A stretch of DNA of 64,000 nt. Source: Planococcus versutus. Lineage in GTDB: Bacteria > Bacillota > Bacilli > Bacillales_A > Planococcaceae. The notes under the pieces are model-generated. The model saw only the letters and a list, made by a program, of their open reading frames with translations. It was not told where the DNA came from and ran no database searches. Every line of letters starts with the position of its first letter. Position 1 is the first letter of the stretch. A program made the translations under genes and the position numbers. This document shows, in pieces, positions 1-10,821 of this stretch. Location of the stretch: positions 1,404,001 to 1,468,000 of the forward strand of contig NZ_CP016540.2 in assembly GCF_001186155.3 (NCBI RefSeq). The letters run 5' to 3'.

Positions 1-1202
1 TCAGCTTTTTGTACTTCTTTTGGCAAATAATCTTGATCAGCCCATCCACCAAACGAGCCAACGGGGGTATCGTGTGGATATTGATAACCACTGTGGCCAA
101 GTTCAGCGCTACCGGCGTAATGGGTATCCCGTAAATGCATTGGAATATCACCTACTTCGCCTTTATGGATTGCGCTTGTTGCGGCATCAATCGCTTTATA
201 GGCAGAGTTGGATTTTTCAGACAAACACATTTCAGCAACTGCTTGAGCAAGGGGAATGCGCGCTTCGGGTAACCCAAGGCGATCAGCTGCTTGGCAAGCT
301 GCTAAAACATGACCACCGACAGCTGGGTTTGCTAGCCCAATGTCTTCGTAAGCCATCACAAGCAATCGGCGAGTGACTGCTGTTAAATCTCCATTTTCCA
401 ATAAATGCGCCAAATAATACATAGCAGCATTTACATCACTGCCTCGCACTGATTTTTGTAAAGCAGAAAGTAGATTAAAAAAATGTGATCCTTTTTTATC
501 ACCAAATACACCCACACGTTTGATCATTTGTTCCACCATTTGATCTTCTACTATGTATTTGCCGTCGATTTCGTCAGAAGCAATAACGATTGATTCTAGC
601 ATCGTCAATGCTTTTCTGGCATCACCGTTTGTACCTTCTGCAATTCGTTCGACTTGTTTTTCAGAAATCTCGATTTGTTCATTTCCAAGTCCACGCTTTG
701 GTTCTGTCAAAGCACTGTTTATTAGTTGGACGATGTCTTCGTGTGACAACCTTTTTAATTGTTTGATTTCACCGCAACGTGAGCGGATAGCTGGGTTTAC
801 ATCGTGAAAAGGATTTTCTGTTGTTGCACCTATTAAGACAATAGATCCACTTTCAACATGTGGCAACAAAGCATCTTGTTGCAATTTATTAAAGCGATGG
901 ATTTCATCTAAGAACAGTAACACTTTCCCAGTCATCCGCGATTCCGTGACAACTTCTTCGACATCTTTCTTGCCGGAAGTCGTAGCATTCAATGCGATAA
1001 ATGGTAAATTTGACGTGCCCGCGATAGCGTGAGCAATAGAAGTTTTGCCAATACCAGGTTCGCCGTACAACAACATTGACGGAACATGGCCGTTTTTGAT
1101 CATTTTATATAAAGCAGTATGCGGTCCGATGACATCTTTTTGTCCAACAACTTCATCAATCGTTCGTGGACGCATACGAAAAGCTAAAGGTTCGTTATGC
1201 AT
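1..1202 (-). CDS. rarA: Replication-associated recombination protein A (AAA+ ATPase), 3' end cut by window
   Basis: Reads leftward from an ATG at 1202 behind an AAGGAG site and stays open to the window edge, giving 400 codons. The family is about 420 residues, so roughly 20 C-terminal residues lie outside. Walker A is GEPGIGKTS near residues 47-55, and Walker B is LFLDEIHRFNK near residue 95, typical of clamp-loader-like AAA+ ATPases. RarA/MgsA acts at stalled replication forks with single-strand binding protein. It is divergent from cymR, as in B. subtilis (yrvN-cymR). The assignment rests on the motifs and the neighbourhood. Confidence 0.93.
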   Translation of the reverse strand, partial: MHNEPLAFRMRPRTIDEVVGQKDVIGPHTALYKMIKNGHVPSMLLYGEPGIGKTSIAHAIAGTSNLPFIALNATTSGKKDVEEVVTESRMTGKVLLFLDEIHRFNKLQQDALLPHVESGSIVLIGATTENPFHDVNPAIRSRCGEIKQLKRLSHEDIVQLINSALTEPKRGLGNEQIEISEKQVERIAEGTNGDARKALTMLESIVIASDEIDGKYIVEDQMVEQMIKRVGVFGDKKGSHFFNLLSALQKSVRGSDVNAAMYYLAHLLENGDLTAVTRRLLVMAYEDIGLANPAVGGHVLAACQAADRLGLPEARIPLAQAVAEMCLSEKSNSAYKAIDAATSAIHKGEVGDIPMHLRDTHYAGSAELGHSGYQYPHDTPVGSFGGWADQDYLPKEVQKA

Positions 1203-1230
1203 AAAAAAACTCCTTTCGTACATTCGTTCT

Positions 1231-1298
1231 ATCAGTATAGCGTTTGAAGTTTCAAAAGTCATTGCAAGTCCATTTGTGTCGAATTATGCTATACTGAT
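1231..1298. promoter_or_regulatory. Divergent rarA/cymR promoter region with mirrored -10 boxes
   Basis: The 11-base arm ATCAGTATAGC at 1231-1241 is the exact reverse complement of GCTATACTGAT at 1288-1298. Each arm contains a TATACT -10-like box, one facing rarA and one facing cymR. The -35 boxes are poor (no clean TTGACA at 17 bp). The two genes therefore probably have back-to-back promoters, and the arms could also be a protein-binding dyad. Confidence 0.5.
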
Positions 1299-1300
1299 TT

Positions 1301-1500
1301 GAAGAATATACGTTGGTGTATAGGTAGATTTGTAATTTATTAGTAGCATTATTCTGTTATTAATTCGCTGCAAATCTGTTGCGTGTTCAAGCGCTCTCTA
1401 TCGTTTAAGTTCTTGGTCGACGCGCTAGACCAGAGAAGACGCACATAAGAAACGAAAAAGTGAACAGCTACTCGTTTAAATTATCAAACTTAGAGGTGTA
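1301..1500 (+). promoter_or_regulatory. Long structured leader upstream of cymR
   Basis: About 200 bases separate the predicted start point from cymR, and no ORF fills them. Visible pairings are TATAC/GTATA (1307-1322), AGATTTG/CAAATCT (1326-1377), and a nested rod of GTTCA/TGAAC, TCGTTT/AAACGA and CTTGGTC/GACCAG between 1384 and 1465. No T-box core and no U-tract terminator are present. It could be a cymR 5' leader or a separate structured RNA; the class is not identified. Confidence 0.35.
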
Positions 1501-1503
1501 ATG

Positions 1504-1920
1504 ATGAAAATATCAACTAAAGGCCGTTACGGGCTGACAATTATGATCGATCTTGGAAAACATTACGGAGAAGGCCCGTTGCCATTGCGCAAAATCGCAA
1601 CAGAAAATGATCTTTCTGAAGCGTATTTAGAACAACTTGTTGGTCCATTGCGTAATTCAGGACTGGTGAAAAGTGTTCGCGGTGCATATGGTGGCTATAT
1701 GTTAACGCGTCATCCAAAAGAAATTTCAGCAGGAGACGTAATTCGTGTATTAGAAGGCCCAATACAACCTGTAGAAGGCATCGAAGACGAAAAACAACCC
1801 CAGCGTGAGCTTTGGGTGCGCATTCGTGATGCAGTAAAAAATGTATTGGATACTACAACCATCGAAGATTTGGCAAATGCCGAAAATGGCGAAACTGAAA
1901 ACTATATGTATTATATATAA
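1504..1920 (+). CDS. cymR: Rrf2-family cysteine metabolism repressor CymR
   Basis: 138 residues, beginning MKISTKGRYGLT as in B. subtilis CymR. The ATG at 1504 is preferred over the adjacent ATG at 1501 because it leaves better spacing from the GAGGTG site. An N-terminal winged helix is followed by the Rrf2 signature region (LSEAYLEQLVGPLRNSGLV, then RGAYGGYML). The C-terminus ENYMYYI is also typical. CymR represses sulfur assimilation genes and in Bacillus works with CysK. No Fe-S-ligand cysteines are visible, which fits CymR rather than IscR. The next gene is a cysteine desulfurase, so the pair links cysteine sensing with sulfur trafficking. Confidence 0.95.
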   Translation: MKISTKGRYGLTIMIDLGKHYGEGPLPLRKIATENDLSEAYLEQLVGPLRNSGLVKSVRGAYGGYMLTRHPKEISAGDVIRVLEGPIQPVEGIEDEKQPQRELWVRIRDAVKNVLDTTTIEDLANAENGETENYMYYI

Positions 1921-1934
1921 GGGAGTAAATCTAT

Positions 1935-3068
1935 ATGAATCGAATTTATTTAGACCATGCGGCAACTTCGCCTATGCATCCTGAAGTGGTAGCAACTTTT
2001 TCTGAGGCACTTGGAGCGGTTTATGGCAATCCATCAAGTATTCATGGGACAGGAAGAGCAGCACGAAAAGCATTAGACCATGCACGCAAAACACTCGCGA
2101 CAAGCATTCACGCAGATGACAACGAGCTTATTTTCACCAGCGGTGGAACAGAAGCGGATAATTTAGCGGTTTTCGGAACAGCGGGTAAAAAAGATGGCAA
2201 ACACATTATCACAACGGTCATTGAACATCATGCGGTGTTGCATGCCTGTGAAAAACTAGAACGTGATGGGTATGACGTCACTTATTTGCCTGTTGGGGAA
2301 AATGGCTGTGTGCGAGCAGAAGACGTGAAAAATGCACTGCGTGACGATACAATTCTAGTATCGGTGATGATGGGTAATAACGAAGTTGGCTCAATTCAAC
2401 CCATTGCTGAAATCGGTGAACTATTAAAAGGAACAAATGTTACATTTCACACCGATGCTGTTCAAGCATTCGGTGTCTTGCCAATGGATGTGGACAATTT
2501 ACATGTTGATTTATTGTCCGTGTCTGCACATAAGTTAAACGGTCCTAAAGGAATAGGTTTTTTATACCAGCGCAAAGGAACAGACATAGCGCCGCTTCTT
2601 TACGGTGGCGAACAAGAACGAAAACGTCGTGCAGGAACTGAAAACGTACCGGCGATTTCAGCATTTGCGAAAGCGGTAGAAATTTCAACGACTACGATGC
2701 AAGAAAAAACTACAGTTTATAAGCAATACAAAACCATTTTCAAAACGGTTTTAACTAAGTGTGGCGTTGACTACAAAGAAAACGGTAGCAATTCCATGCC
2801 GCATATTTTAAATCTCAGCATACCAGGCATTGAAATCGAATCGTTTTTGATTAATTTGGATTTAGCGGGGATTTCAGCTTCAAGTGGTTCAGCTTGTACA
2901 GCGGGTTCTATTGACCCTTCTCATGTACTTGTTGCAATGTACGGAGAACATGCTGCTGAAAGTCGTAATTCCATTCGTTTCAGTTTCGGTCTTGGGTTAA
3001 CGCCTGAAGATATTGAACAAGCTGCCGAAAAGACAGCGCAAATCAGCCAGCGTTTGGCATTAAAATGA
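1935..3068 (+). CDS. yrvO: Cysteine desulfurase (IscS/NifS-like, YrvO type)
   Basis: 377-residue PLP enzyme that takes sulfur from cysteine as a protein-bound persulfide. The PLP lysine is K200 in SVSAHK, the cofactor-binding aspartate is D174 in HTDAVQ, a ring-stacking histidine lies in IEHH (98-99), and the active cysteine is C321 in SGSACTAGS. Start ATG follows a GGGAG site, 14 bases after cymR. The mnmA gene starts 13 bases downstream, so this copy most likely supplies sulfur for tRNA 2-thiouridine, as described for YrvO-MnmA in B. subtilis. Confidence 0.95.
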   Translation: MNRIYLDHAATSPMHPEVVATFSEALGAVYGNPSSIHGTGRAARKALDHARKTLATSIHADDNELIFTSGGTEADNLAVFGTAGKKDGKHIITTVIEHHAVLHACEKLERDGYDVTYLPVGENGCVRAEDVKNALRDDTILVSVMMGNNEVGSIQPIAEIGELLKGTNVTFHTDAVQAFGVLPMDVDNLHVDLLSVSAHKLNGPKGIGFLYQRKGTDIAPLLYGGEQERKRRAGTENVPAISAFAKAVEISTTTMQEKTTVYKQYKTIFKTVLTKCGVDYKENGSNSMPHILNLSIPGIEIESFLINLDLAGISASSGSACTAGSIDPSHVLVAMYGEHAAESRNSIRFSFGLGLTPEDIEQAAEKTAQISQRLALK

Positions 3069-3081
3069 AAAGGTGAATTAA

Positions 3082-4197
<1,116 letters not shown>

Positions 4198-4212
4198 ATG
4201 GGAGAGACAGCA

Positions 4213-4872
4213 ATGAATTATAACGAAATCGGTATACAAGCCTTGCAAGAAGGCAATACAGAAAAAGCAGTCGAAGCTTTTACACAAGCAATCGAACAAC
4301 AACCAGAAAATCCGCTAGGCTATATCAATTTTGGGCATGTCTTAACGTCGATGGACGAAATTGACCGTGCGGAACGATTTTTCCAAAAAGCCATTACACT
4401 GGATGAAACGTCCGCAACTGCCTTTTACGGTTTGGCTAATTTGTACTTTAATGCAGAGCGCTATTCTGAAGCATTAAAGCTTTATGAAAAAGCATTGCAA
4501 TACGAAATTGAAGGTGCAGACGCTCACTTCATGATCGGCAAATGCTTCGAGAAACTAGATCAACCAAAATTAGCGTTACCTTATCTTCAACGCGCAGTGG
4601 AGTTAGATGCAAACGATGTTCAAGCTCGTTTAAGCTACGGCATCACTTTGGCATCTATGGAATTGTTTGAACTCGCAGAACCTCAATTTCTTCAAGTCAT
4701 CAAACAGCAACAAAATCATTCAGACGCACATTATAATTTAGGCGTCCTTTATGCGGTTTCGACAAATCGTACAGAAGATGCTATGTATCATTTGAAACAA
4801 GCGTATACGTTAGACGAGCACAACGAAATGGCGCGCTATGCATACGATATGATTGCAACAACATTACAATAG
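4213..4872 (+). CDS. yrrB: Tetratricopeptide repeat protein (YrrB-like)
   Basis: 219 residues made almost entirely of TPR units, for example AFTQAIEQQPENPLGYINFG, then ALKLYEKALQY and LPYLQRAVELDANDVQARLSYG. The ATG at 4213 sits behind GGGAGAG; the in-frame ATG at 4198 lies on that site and is unlikely. No signal peptide or membrane segment. In B. subtilis the same gene stands between trmU (mnmA) and recD2. Its partner is unknown; position suggests a link to tRNA thiolation or recombination complexes, which is inference only. Confidence 0.9.
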   Translation: MNYNEIGIQALQEGNTEKAVEAFTQAIEQQPENPLGYINFGHVLTSMDEIDRAERFFQKAITLDETSATAFYGLANLYFNAERYSEALKLYEKALQYEIEGADAHFMIGKCFEKLDQPKLALPYLQRAVELDANDVQARLSYGITLASMELFELAEPQFLQVIKQQQNHSDAHYNLGVLYAVSTNRTEDAMYHLKQAYTLDEHNEMARYAYDMIATTLQ

Positions 4873-4896
4873 CTATGTGAAGAGGAGACGACAGAA

Positions 4897-7314
4897 ATGA
4901 CCGGACAAATCGATTTATTTCAAGAAGAAAAGCAATTTGTATTAGGGCGTCCTGTCGTCTCGATTTTTCACAATCCCCAAAACTTATTCTCCATAGCCAA
5001 AGTGAAAATCCAAGAAACCAACACCCCTTATACTGAAAAAGAAATTATTGTATCTGGCTATTTTCCGGCGTTGACGCTTGAAGAACAGTACCGTTTTACA
5101 GGAGTCGTAAAAAATCATCCGCGTTACGGCGTTCAATTTCAAGTGGAAACTTTTACAAAAGAAGTACCTGAAACCGAACAAGGCATCATTCATTATTTAT
5201 CAAGTGATATGTTTAACGGCATTGGCCGGAAAACGGCGGAAACTATCGTTAAAAAACTAGGCAAAGACGCGATCAAAAAGATTTTAGAAGACCCTGATTC
5301 ACTCGATAAAGTTCCGAGGTTATCTGCTGACAAAAAAGACACAATTCGCGCAACTTTACAAATGAACCTAGGTCTTGAACGCGTAATGATTCAACTAAAT
5401 GATTGGGGCTTTGGTCCACAAGTTGGCATGCGTATTTATCAAGCATACCGTGAAGAAACTATCGACATTTTGACCAAAAATCCATTTCAGCTTATTGAAG
5501 AAATCGAAGGAATTGGTTTTCAACGTGCCGATGAATTAGGGATGAAACTCGGCATTACGGGTAGTCACCCTGACCGCATCAAAGCCTCGATTTTGCATAT
5601 TCTCAATCAAGCTTCTTTGTCTGATGGACACGTGTTTGTAGATGCCCAAACGTTAATTCCAGTAGTTAAAGAAATGCTTGAAGCACGGCAACAAGAAGAA
5701 ATTTCAATTGATGCGATTTCAAAAGCGGCAATTGAATTAAATGAAGAAGGCAAAGTGGCTGGAGAAGAAACACGGCTCTACTTGCCATCACTTTATTATT
5801 CGGAAGTGGGCATTGCGACAAAATTAGAAACATTGCTGGCTGAACAAGAAAATCGCGCAAAATTTCCGAGTTCAGAAGTGCGAAAAGCACTTGGCGAAGC
5901 TGAAGAACGTCTTGGAGTAAATTATGCTGAGACGCAAGTTGAAGCAATCGAAAATAGCATTAACTCATCTGTTATGATTTTAACAGGAGGACCAGGTACT
6001 GGGAAAACAACCGTTGTTCGTGGACTTGTAGAAATTTACGCCGAGCTTCACGGATTATCACTCGACCCTAAAGAATACGCAAAGAAAAAAGAACCTTTTC
6101 CGATTATTCTTGCAGCACCAACTGGACGGGCGGCTAAACGGTTGAGTGAATCTACTGATTTGCCAGCTATGACCATTCACCGTTTGCTTGGATTTAATGG
6201 TCAAGAAAAAGACGAAGAAACAGAAAAAGAAATTGAAGGCAAATTGATTATTATCGATGAAATGTCGATGGTTGATACGTGGCTCGCACATCAATTGTTA
6301 AAAGCTGTACCGGAAGACGCCCAATTGATTTTTGTTGGCGACCAAGATCAATTGCCGCCAGTCGGACCTGGTCAAGTATTGCGCGATTTACTAGAATCAA
6401 AACGAATTCCAACTGTTGAATTAACGGATATTTATCGACAGTCGTCAGGCTCATCAATTATCGAACTGGCACATCAAATGAAAAAAGGGCAATTGCCAGA
6501 AGACATTACCGCAAAAACAGCGGATCGTTCTTTCATTAAAGCAGGTATAGACCAGATTCCGACAGTAGTTGAAAAAGTAGTTAAAAGCGCTTTATCAAAA
6601 GGTCATTCGATAAAAGATATTCAAGTACTAGCACCCATGTACAAAGGACCAGCAGGAATTGACGCTTTAAATCGATTGATCCAAGAATTGGTCAATTCAA
6701 ATCCTGACGGCAAACGTAAAGAACTGGTATTTGGCGATATTACATATCGCATTGGTGATAAAATTTTGCAACTGGTCAACCAGCCTGAAAGCAATGTCTT
6801 TAACGGAGATATGGGCGAAGTTGTGGCTATTATGCGAGCAAAAGAAACCGTCGAAAAGCAAGATATGTTAGTCGCTTCATTTGATGGAATTGAAGTAACT
6901 TATGAACGCAGCGACTTAAACCAATTAACGTTAGCGTATTGCTGCTCGATTCACAAATCACAAGGCTCTGAATTTCCAACTGTCATCATGCCAATTGTGC
7001 GTGGCTACATGAAAATGCTACGTCGCAATTTACTATACACGGGCATCACGCGAAGTAAAGATTTTCTCATTTTATGCGGCGACCCAGGTGTTTTTCGTTA
7101 TGGTGTCGAACGTACAGACGACGCGCAACGCATGACTACATTGAAAAGTCGCTTAGCGGTCGCGACTGACGAACCAAAAACCGAAGAACAAACAAAACAA
7201 CTTGCACAGACAAAACAAAGCGGACCTATTAGCCTAACCGTTGAAAACGTTCACACTGTTCACCCAATGATCGGTATGGAAGGCATCACGCCACAAAATT
7301 TTATGGAAGCATAA
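4897..7314 (+). CDS. recD2: RecD2 DNA helicase (RecD/TraA family)
   Basis: 805 residues. The N-terminal third has the OB-like and helix-hairpin-helix regions of RecD2 (FNGIGRKTAETIVKKLG near 107-121 and EEIEGIGFQRADELG near 201-215). Superfamily 1B motifs follow: Walker A GGPGTGKTT near 364-372, Walker B LIIIDEMSMVD near 448, VGDQDQLPPVGPG, and the C-terminal CSIHKSQGSEFPTVI and LLYTGITRSKD. It is a 5'-3' helicase acting in fork repair without RecBC. Start ATG follows AGAGGAG. It ends the cymR-side operon and is followed by a hairpin and a repeat. Confidence 0.95.
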   Translation: MTGQIDLFQEEKQFVLGRPVVSIFHNPQNLFSIAKVKIQETNTPYTEKEIIVSGYFPALTLEEQYRFTGVVKNHPRYGVQFQVETFTKEVPETEQGIIHYLSSDMFNGIGRKTAETIVKKLGKDAIKKILEDPDSLDKVPRLSADKKDTIRATLQMNLGLERVMIQLNDWGFGPQVGMRIYQAYREETIDILTKNPFQLIEEIEGIGFQRADELGMKLGITGSHPDRIKASILHILNQASLSDGHVFVDAQTLIPVVKEMLEARQQEEISIDAISKAAIELNEEGKVAGEETRLYLPSLYYSEVGIATKLETLLAEQENRAKFPSSEVRKALGEAEERLGVNYAETQVEAIENSINSSVMILTGGPGTGKTTVVRGLVEIYAELHGLSLDPKEYAKKKEPFPIILAAPTGRAAKRLSESTDLPAMTIHRLLGFNGQEKDEETEKEIEGKLIIIDEMSMVDTWLAHQLLKAVPEDAQLIFVGDQDQLPPVGPGQVLRDLLESKRIPTVELTDIYRQSSGSSIIELAHQMKKGQLPEDITAKTADRSFIKAGIDQIPTVVEKVVKSALSKGHSIKDIQVLAPMYKGPAGIDALNRLIQELVNSNPDGKRKELVFGDITYRIGDKILQLVNQPESNVFNGDMGEVVAIMRAKETVEKQDMLVASFDGIEVTYERSDLNQLTLAYCCSIHKSQGSEFPTVIMPIVRGYMKMLRRNLLYTGITRSKDFLILCGDPGVFRYGVERTDDAQRMTTLKSRLAVATDEPKTEEQTKQLAQTKQSGPISLTVENVHTVHPMIGMEGITPQNFMEA

Positions 7315-7342
7315 AAGTTAGTTGTGAAGAAGGTATTCCACA

Positions 7343-7380
7343 AAATAGCTTCGCTTTCCCGCAGGAGTCTGCGCTATTTT
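7343..7380 (+). terminator. Hairpin after recD2
   Basis: AAAATAGC at 7343-7350 pairs with GCTATTTT at 7373-7380 around a GC-rich loop that itself resembles part of the downstream repeat (CCCGCAGGAGTCTGCGC). It is a plausible transcription end for the recD2 operon, although the T-tract is short. Confidence 0.45.
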
Positions 7381-7420
7381 GCTACATACCTTAAGATTTA
7401 ACTTTTAGAAGAAAGAGTGT

Positions 7421-7524
7421 AAGGCGGCGACTCCTGGGGAGACAGCACGAGCTGAAGAGCCTGGACTGAGCGCGGCGAGGGAAGTGGCTGAAGCAGTGCC
7501 CCCGGAAAGCGTCCGCCTGGAGCG
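7421..7524. repeat. GC-rich interspersed repeat of the type common between genes in Bacillales
   Basis: About 100 bases, noticeably GC-richer than the surroundings, starting GGCGGCGACTCCTGGGG and ending GAAAGCGTCCGCCTGGAGCG. It has partial internal dyads (GGCGG/CCGCC, GCACGAGC/GGCTGAAGCAGTGC). I recall very similar intergenic sequences scattered in many Bacillaceae and Planococcaceae genomes. It contains no ORF. A reverse-oriented fragment of the same kind lies in the hairpin at 7343-7380. Confidence 0.6.
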
Positions 7525-7541
7525 ATTTCTTCACGTCGCTA

Positions 7542-7570
7542 TTGACATCACGCAAAGCTTTTTCTATAAT
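7542..7570 (+). promoter_or_regulatory. Consensus sigma-A promoter of the alaS leader
   Basis: TTGACA at 7542-7547 and TATAAT at 7565-7570 are separated by exactly 17 bases, a perfect sigma-A promoter. Transcription should begin near 7577 and run through the T-box. The repeat upstream ends only 17 bases before the -35 box. Confidence 0.93.
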
Positions 7571-7576
7571 TCAAAT

Positions 7577-7838
7577 TAGACTGATAGACAAACACATTGA
7601 TGGAGACAGTATAAAATCGCATTCGAAAAGAAATGGAATCCTAGGCTGAAAGACTCCGACGACATTCGATTTTAGAAAGCTACTCTGGAGTGCAGCTAAT
7701 TCCTGCCGTTGAACCGCGTTAAGGTGTTCGAGAGACACAGAGCGTTCTGCTTTGTGTAACTAGGGTGGTACCGCGAAATAAAGCCTTCGTCCCTTTTTTG
7801 GGATGAGGGCTTTTTATTATGTTGAGGAGGAAAAACAC
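7577..7838 (+). promoter_or_regulatory. T-box leader controlling alaS (tRNA-Ala sensing)
   Basis: The T-box core AGGGTGGTACCGCG lies at 7762-7775. Upstream are the AGTA-type stem I motif (GGAGACAGTA) and a likely specifier GCT at 7679-7681 followed by A and CTCTGGAG, an alanine codon. Downstream, AGCCTTCGTCCC pairs with GGGATGAGGGCT and runs into TTTTT (about 7782-7816), the terminator. Uncharged tRNA-Ala should stabilise the antiterminator and let alaS be read. Confidence 0.93.
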
Positions 7839-10463
7839 ATGAAACATTTAAAAGCTGAAGATATTAGACAAATGTATATCGATTTCTTTAAAGAAAAAGG
7901 TCACGATCAGGAGCCAAGTGCACCGCTTGTGCCTTTTGAAGATCCTTCTTTGTTATGGATTAACAGTGGTGTTGCTACATTGAAGAAATACTTTGATGGT
8001 CGCGTCATTCCAAATAATCCACGAATCGTAAACGCACAGAAATCTATTCGCACAAATGATATTGAAAACGTCGGGAAAACAGCGCGTCATCATACGTTTT
8101 TCGAAATGCTTGGGAACTTTTCAATTGGCGAATACTTTAAAACCGAAGCGATTCACTGGGCTTGGGAATTTTTAACGGACGACAAATGGATCGGTTTTGA
8201 TGCTGAAAAACTTTCTGTAACAGTTCATCCAGAAGACGAAGAAGCATATGCGATTTGGTTAAATGAAGTGGGTGTACCTGCGGAGCGCATCATTCGTTTA
8301 GAAGGGAATTTTTGGGATATCGGCGAAGGCCCAAGTGGTCCGAACTCTGAAATTTTCTACGATCGCGGCGAAAGCTATGGCAACGATTTGACTGATCCTG
8401 AACTTTATCCAGGTGGCGAAAATAATCGTTATTTGGAAATTTGGAACTTGGTGTTCTCGCAATTCAACCACAACTCAGATCACACCTACACATTGCTGCC
8501 TAAACAAAATATCGATACAGGAATGGGCTTAGAGCGCATGGCTTGTGTGGCTCAAGACGTACCAACCAACTACGACACGGATTTATTCGTACCGATTATC
8601 CGAAAAACAGAAGAAATTTCAGGGAAAACGTACGGCGAAGATGCGGATATGGATATGGCGTTTAAAGTGATTGCCGACCACATCCGTACGGTTGCATTTG
8701 CGATTGGTGACGGAGCACTTCCATCTAACGAGGGACGCGGTTATGTGTTACGTCGTTTATTACGTCGCGCAGTTCGTTATGCGAAAAAATTAGGCGTTGA
8801 AAAACCATTCTTGTTTGAACTAGTACCAGTGGTTGGAGACATTATGAAGAGCTTCTACCCCGAAGTAAACGACAAACAAGACTTTATCGTTCGTGTGATG
8901 AAACTAGAAGAACAACGTTTCCACGAAACGCTTCATGACGGCTTAGCGATTTTGTCTTCGGTAGTAGAAAAACAAAAAGCAGACGGGCAAACTGAAATCC
9001 CGGGTGAAGATGCATTTCGTTTGTACGACACGTATGGCTTTCCAGTTGAATTGACTGAGGAATATGCAGAAGAAGAAGGCATGAGCATCGACCATGAAGG
9101 CTTTGAAGCAGCGATGCAAGCTCAGCGTGATCGTGCAAGAAACGCGCGTCAAGACGTCAACTCTATGCAAACGCAATCGGAAGTACTTGGCAATTTGAAA
9201 GAAACGAGTGAATTTATTGGCTATAGCCAAACCGTTGCAAATGCGGAAGTTTTGGTTATGATCAAAGACGGAAAACTAGCTGAATATGCTCACGAAGGCG
9301 AAGAAGTAGACGTGATATTAGATCAAACTCCGTTTTACGCAGAAAGTGGCGGACAAATTGCTGACCGCGGAGTTTTGAGCAATGATTTGGTTCAAGCAAC
9401 CGTTTTAACTGTTAAAAAAGCACCAAACGGCCAAAACTTGCATACGGTTCGTGTTGAAAGTGGAGAACTGACAAAATCGACTGTAGTGGCTCAAGTAGAT
9501 GCAGCATTGCGTCGTCATACAGTGAAAAACCATACAGCAACACACCTTCTTCACCAAGCGTTAAAAGATACACTGGGAACGCATGTAAACCAAGCGGGGT
9601 CTTATGTAGGACCAGATCGTTTACGATTTGACTTTTCTCACTTTGGCCAAGTGACAAAAGAAGAGTTAAAAAAAATCGAGCACATCGTAAACGAAAAAGT
9701 ATGGGAAGGCATCGCAGTGCAAACAGGCTATCACAATTTACAAGAAGCAAAAGAGATGGGCGCAATGGCCTTGTTTGGTGAGAAATATGGAGAAGTTGTT
9801 CGTGTTGTTGAAATTGGCGACTATTCTTTAGAATTATGTGGTGGTGTTCATGTATTCAATACATCGGAAATCGGCTTGTTTAAAATTGTTTCAGAAAGCG
9901 GAATTGGTGCTGGAGTACGCAGAATTGAAGCCTTAACAGGGAAAGGCGCATATGAAAGCTTTAAAGACAGCGAACACGTATTAGAGCAGGCAGCAGGTCT
10001 ATTGAAATCTTCTCCGCGCGACATGATTCAAAAAGTCCAGTCGGTTCAAGTAGAAATAAAATCTATGCAACGTGAAAACGAATCCTTGTTGGCGAAAATT
10101 TCAAATGCACAATCAGCTGGAATTTTAGACGCAGCTCAAAAAGTGGGCGACATTACCGTGTTATCTGTGAAAGTAGAAGCAAAAGACAATAACCAATTGC
10201 GCCAAATGATGGACGACTTAAAGTCGAAAATGAACAAAGCTGTAATCGTACTAGGGGCAGTAGATGGTGACAAAGTCATGCTTGCTGCAGGTGTAACAAA
10301 AGATTTAGCAGGTGGCGATTACCACGCGGGACAAATCGTTAAATATGTAGCGGAACAATGTGGTGGTAAAGGCGGAGGGCGACCTGACATGGCAATGGCA
10401 GGCGCAAAAGATGCTAATCAATTAGAAGCGGCACTCGAATCTGTTTATAACCTAGTTAAATAG
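7839..10463 (+). CDS. alaS: Alanyl-tRNA synthetase
   Basis: 874 residues from the ATG at 7839 behind GAGGAGG; an upstream in-frame ATG at 7803 lies inside the leader terminator and is rejected. The class II catalytic core comes first ([17 protein letters not shown], then [11 protein letters not shown]). The editing domain carries [11 protein letters not shown] and the [13 protein letters not shown] zinc/cysteine motif. A coiled C-terminal C-Ala domain ends in [17 protein letters not shown]. The length matches bacterial AlaRS. Expression is set by the T-box upstream. Confidence 0.97.
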   Translation: MKHLKAEDIRQMYIDFFKEKGHDQEPSAPLVPFEDPSLLWINSGVATLKKYFDGRVIPNNPRIVNAQKSIRTNDIENVGKTARHHTFFEMLGNFSIGEYFKTEAIHWAWEFLTDDKWIGFDAEKLSVTVHPEDEEAYAIWLNEVGVPAERIIRLEGNFWDIGEGPSGPNSEIFYDRGESYGNDLTDPELYPGGENNRYLEIWNLVFSQFNHNSDHTYTLLPKQNIDTGMGLERMACVAQDVPTNYDTDLFVPIIRKTEEISGKTYGEDADMDMAFKVIADHIRTVAFAIGDGALPSNEGRGYVLRRLLRRAVRYAKKLGVEKPFLFELVPVVGDIMKSFYPEVNDKQDFIVRVMKLEEQRFHETLHDGLAILSSVVEKQKADGQTEIPGEDAFRLYDTYGFPVELTEEYAEEEGMSIDHEGFEAAMQAQRDRARNARQDVNSMQTQSEVLGNLKETSEFIGYSQTVANAEVLVMIKDGKLAEYAHEGEEVDVILDQTPFYAESGGQIADRGVLSNDLVQATVLTVKKAPNGQNLHTVRVESGELTKSTVVAQVDAALRRHTVKNHTATHLLHQALKDTLGTHVNQAGSYVGPDRLRFDFSHFGQVTKEELKKIEHIVNEKVWEGIAVQTGYHNLQEAKEMGAMALFGEKYGEVVRVVEIGDYSLELCGGVHVFNTSEIGLFKIVSESGIGAGVRRIEALTGKGAYESFKDSEHVLEQAAGLLKSSPRDMIQKVQSVQVEIKSMQRENESLLAKISNAQSAGILDAAQKVGDITVLSVKVEAKDNNQLRQMMDDLKSKMNKAVIVLGAVDGDKVMLAAGVTKDLAGGDYHAGQIVKYVAEQCGGKGGGRPDMAMAGAKDANQLEAALESVYNLVK

Positions 10464-10552
10464 GTTTAATAAATCTACACTATCGGTTATAATGAGAATC
10501 AGACAGCAGGAGCAATAATTGCTATTTAAAATCCGAAAGCGAGGTGCTTGTC

Positions 10553-10819
10553 GTGAGTTCATTTGATCGTACTATGAAATTCGATTCTTCTGATGAGTCG
10601 ATGGAACAAGAAGTCAAGCAAGTAATGCTTCAAGTTCATTCAGCACTTGAAGAAAAAGGTTATAACCCAATCAATCAGATTGTTGGATATTTATTATCAG
10701 GTGATCCGGCTTATATTCCTCGCCATCAGGATGCGCGAAACATGATACGCAAACTGGAACGAGATGAAATACTAGAAGAACTTGTAAAGTTCTATATTAA
10801 AAAGAATAACGAGGAATAA
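10553..10819 (+). CDS. ireB: IreB-family regulatory phosphoprotein (YrzL, DUF965)
   Basis: 88 residues from GTG at 10553 ([10 protein letters not shown]), eight bases after an AAGCGAGGTG site; earlier in-frame starts overlap that site. Conserved core: [30 protein letters not shown] is split over residues 38-67. In Enterococcus, IreB is a substrate of the Ser/Thr kinase IreK and affects cephalosporin tolerance. A TATAAT box at 10488-10493 suggests its own promoter. It is followed by ruvX and yrzB, the usual trio after alaS. Confidence 0.93.
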   Translation: MSSFDRTMKFDSSDESMEQEVKQVMLQVHSALEEKGYNPINQIVGYLLSGDPAYIPRHQDARNMIRKLERDEILEELVKFYIKKNNEE

Positions 10820-10821
10820 AC

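Noticed and set aside
1301-1500. T-box or SAM riboswitch before cymR
   Set aside because: No GGTGG-CCGCG core and no terminator or SAM-type conserved helices were seen.
9412-9765. Minus-strand frames inside alaS
   Set aside because: They are antisense shadows of a well-conserved gene, with Leu/Ser-rich composition and no start signals.
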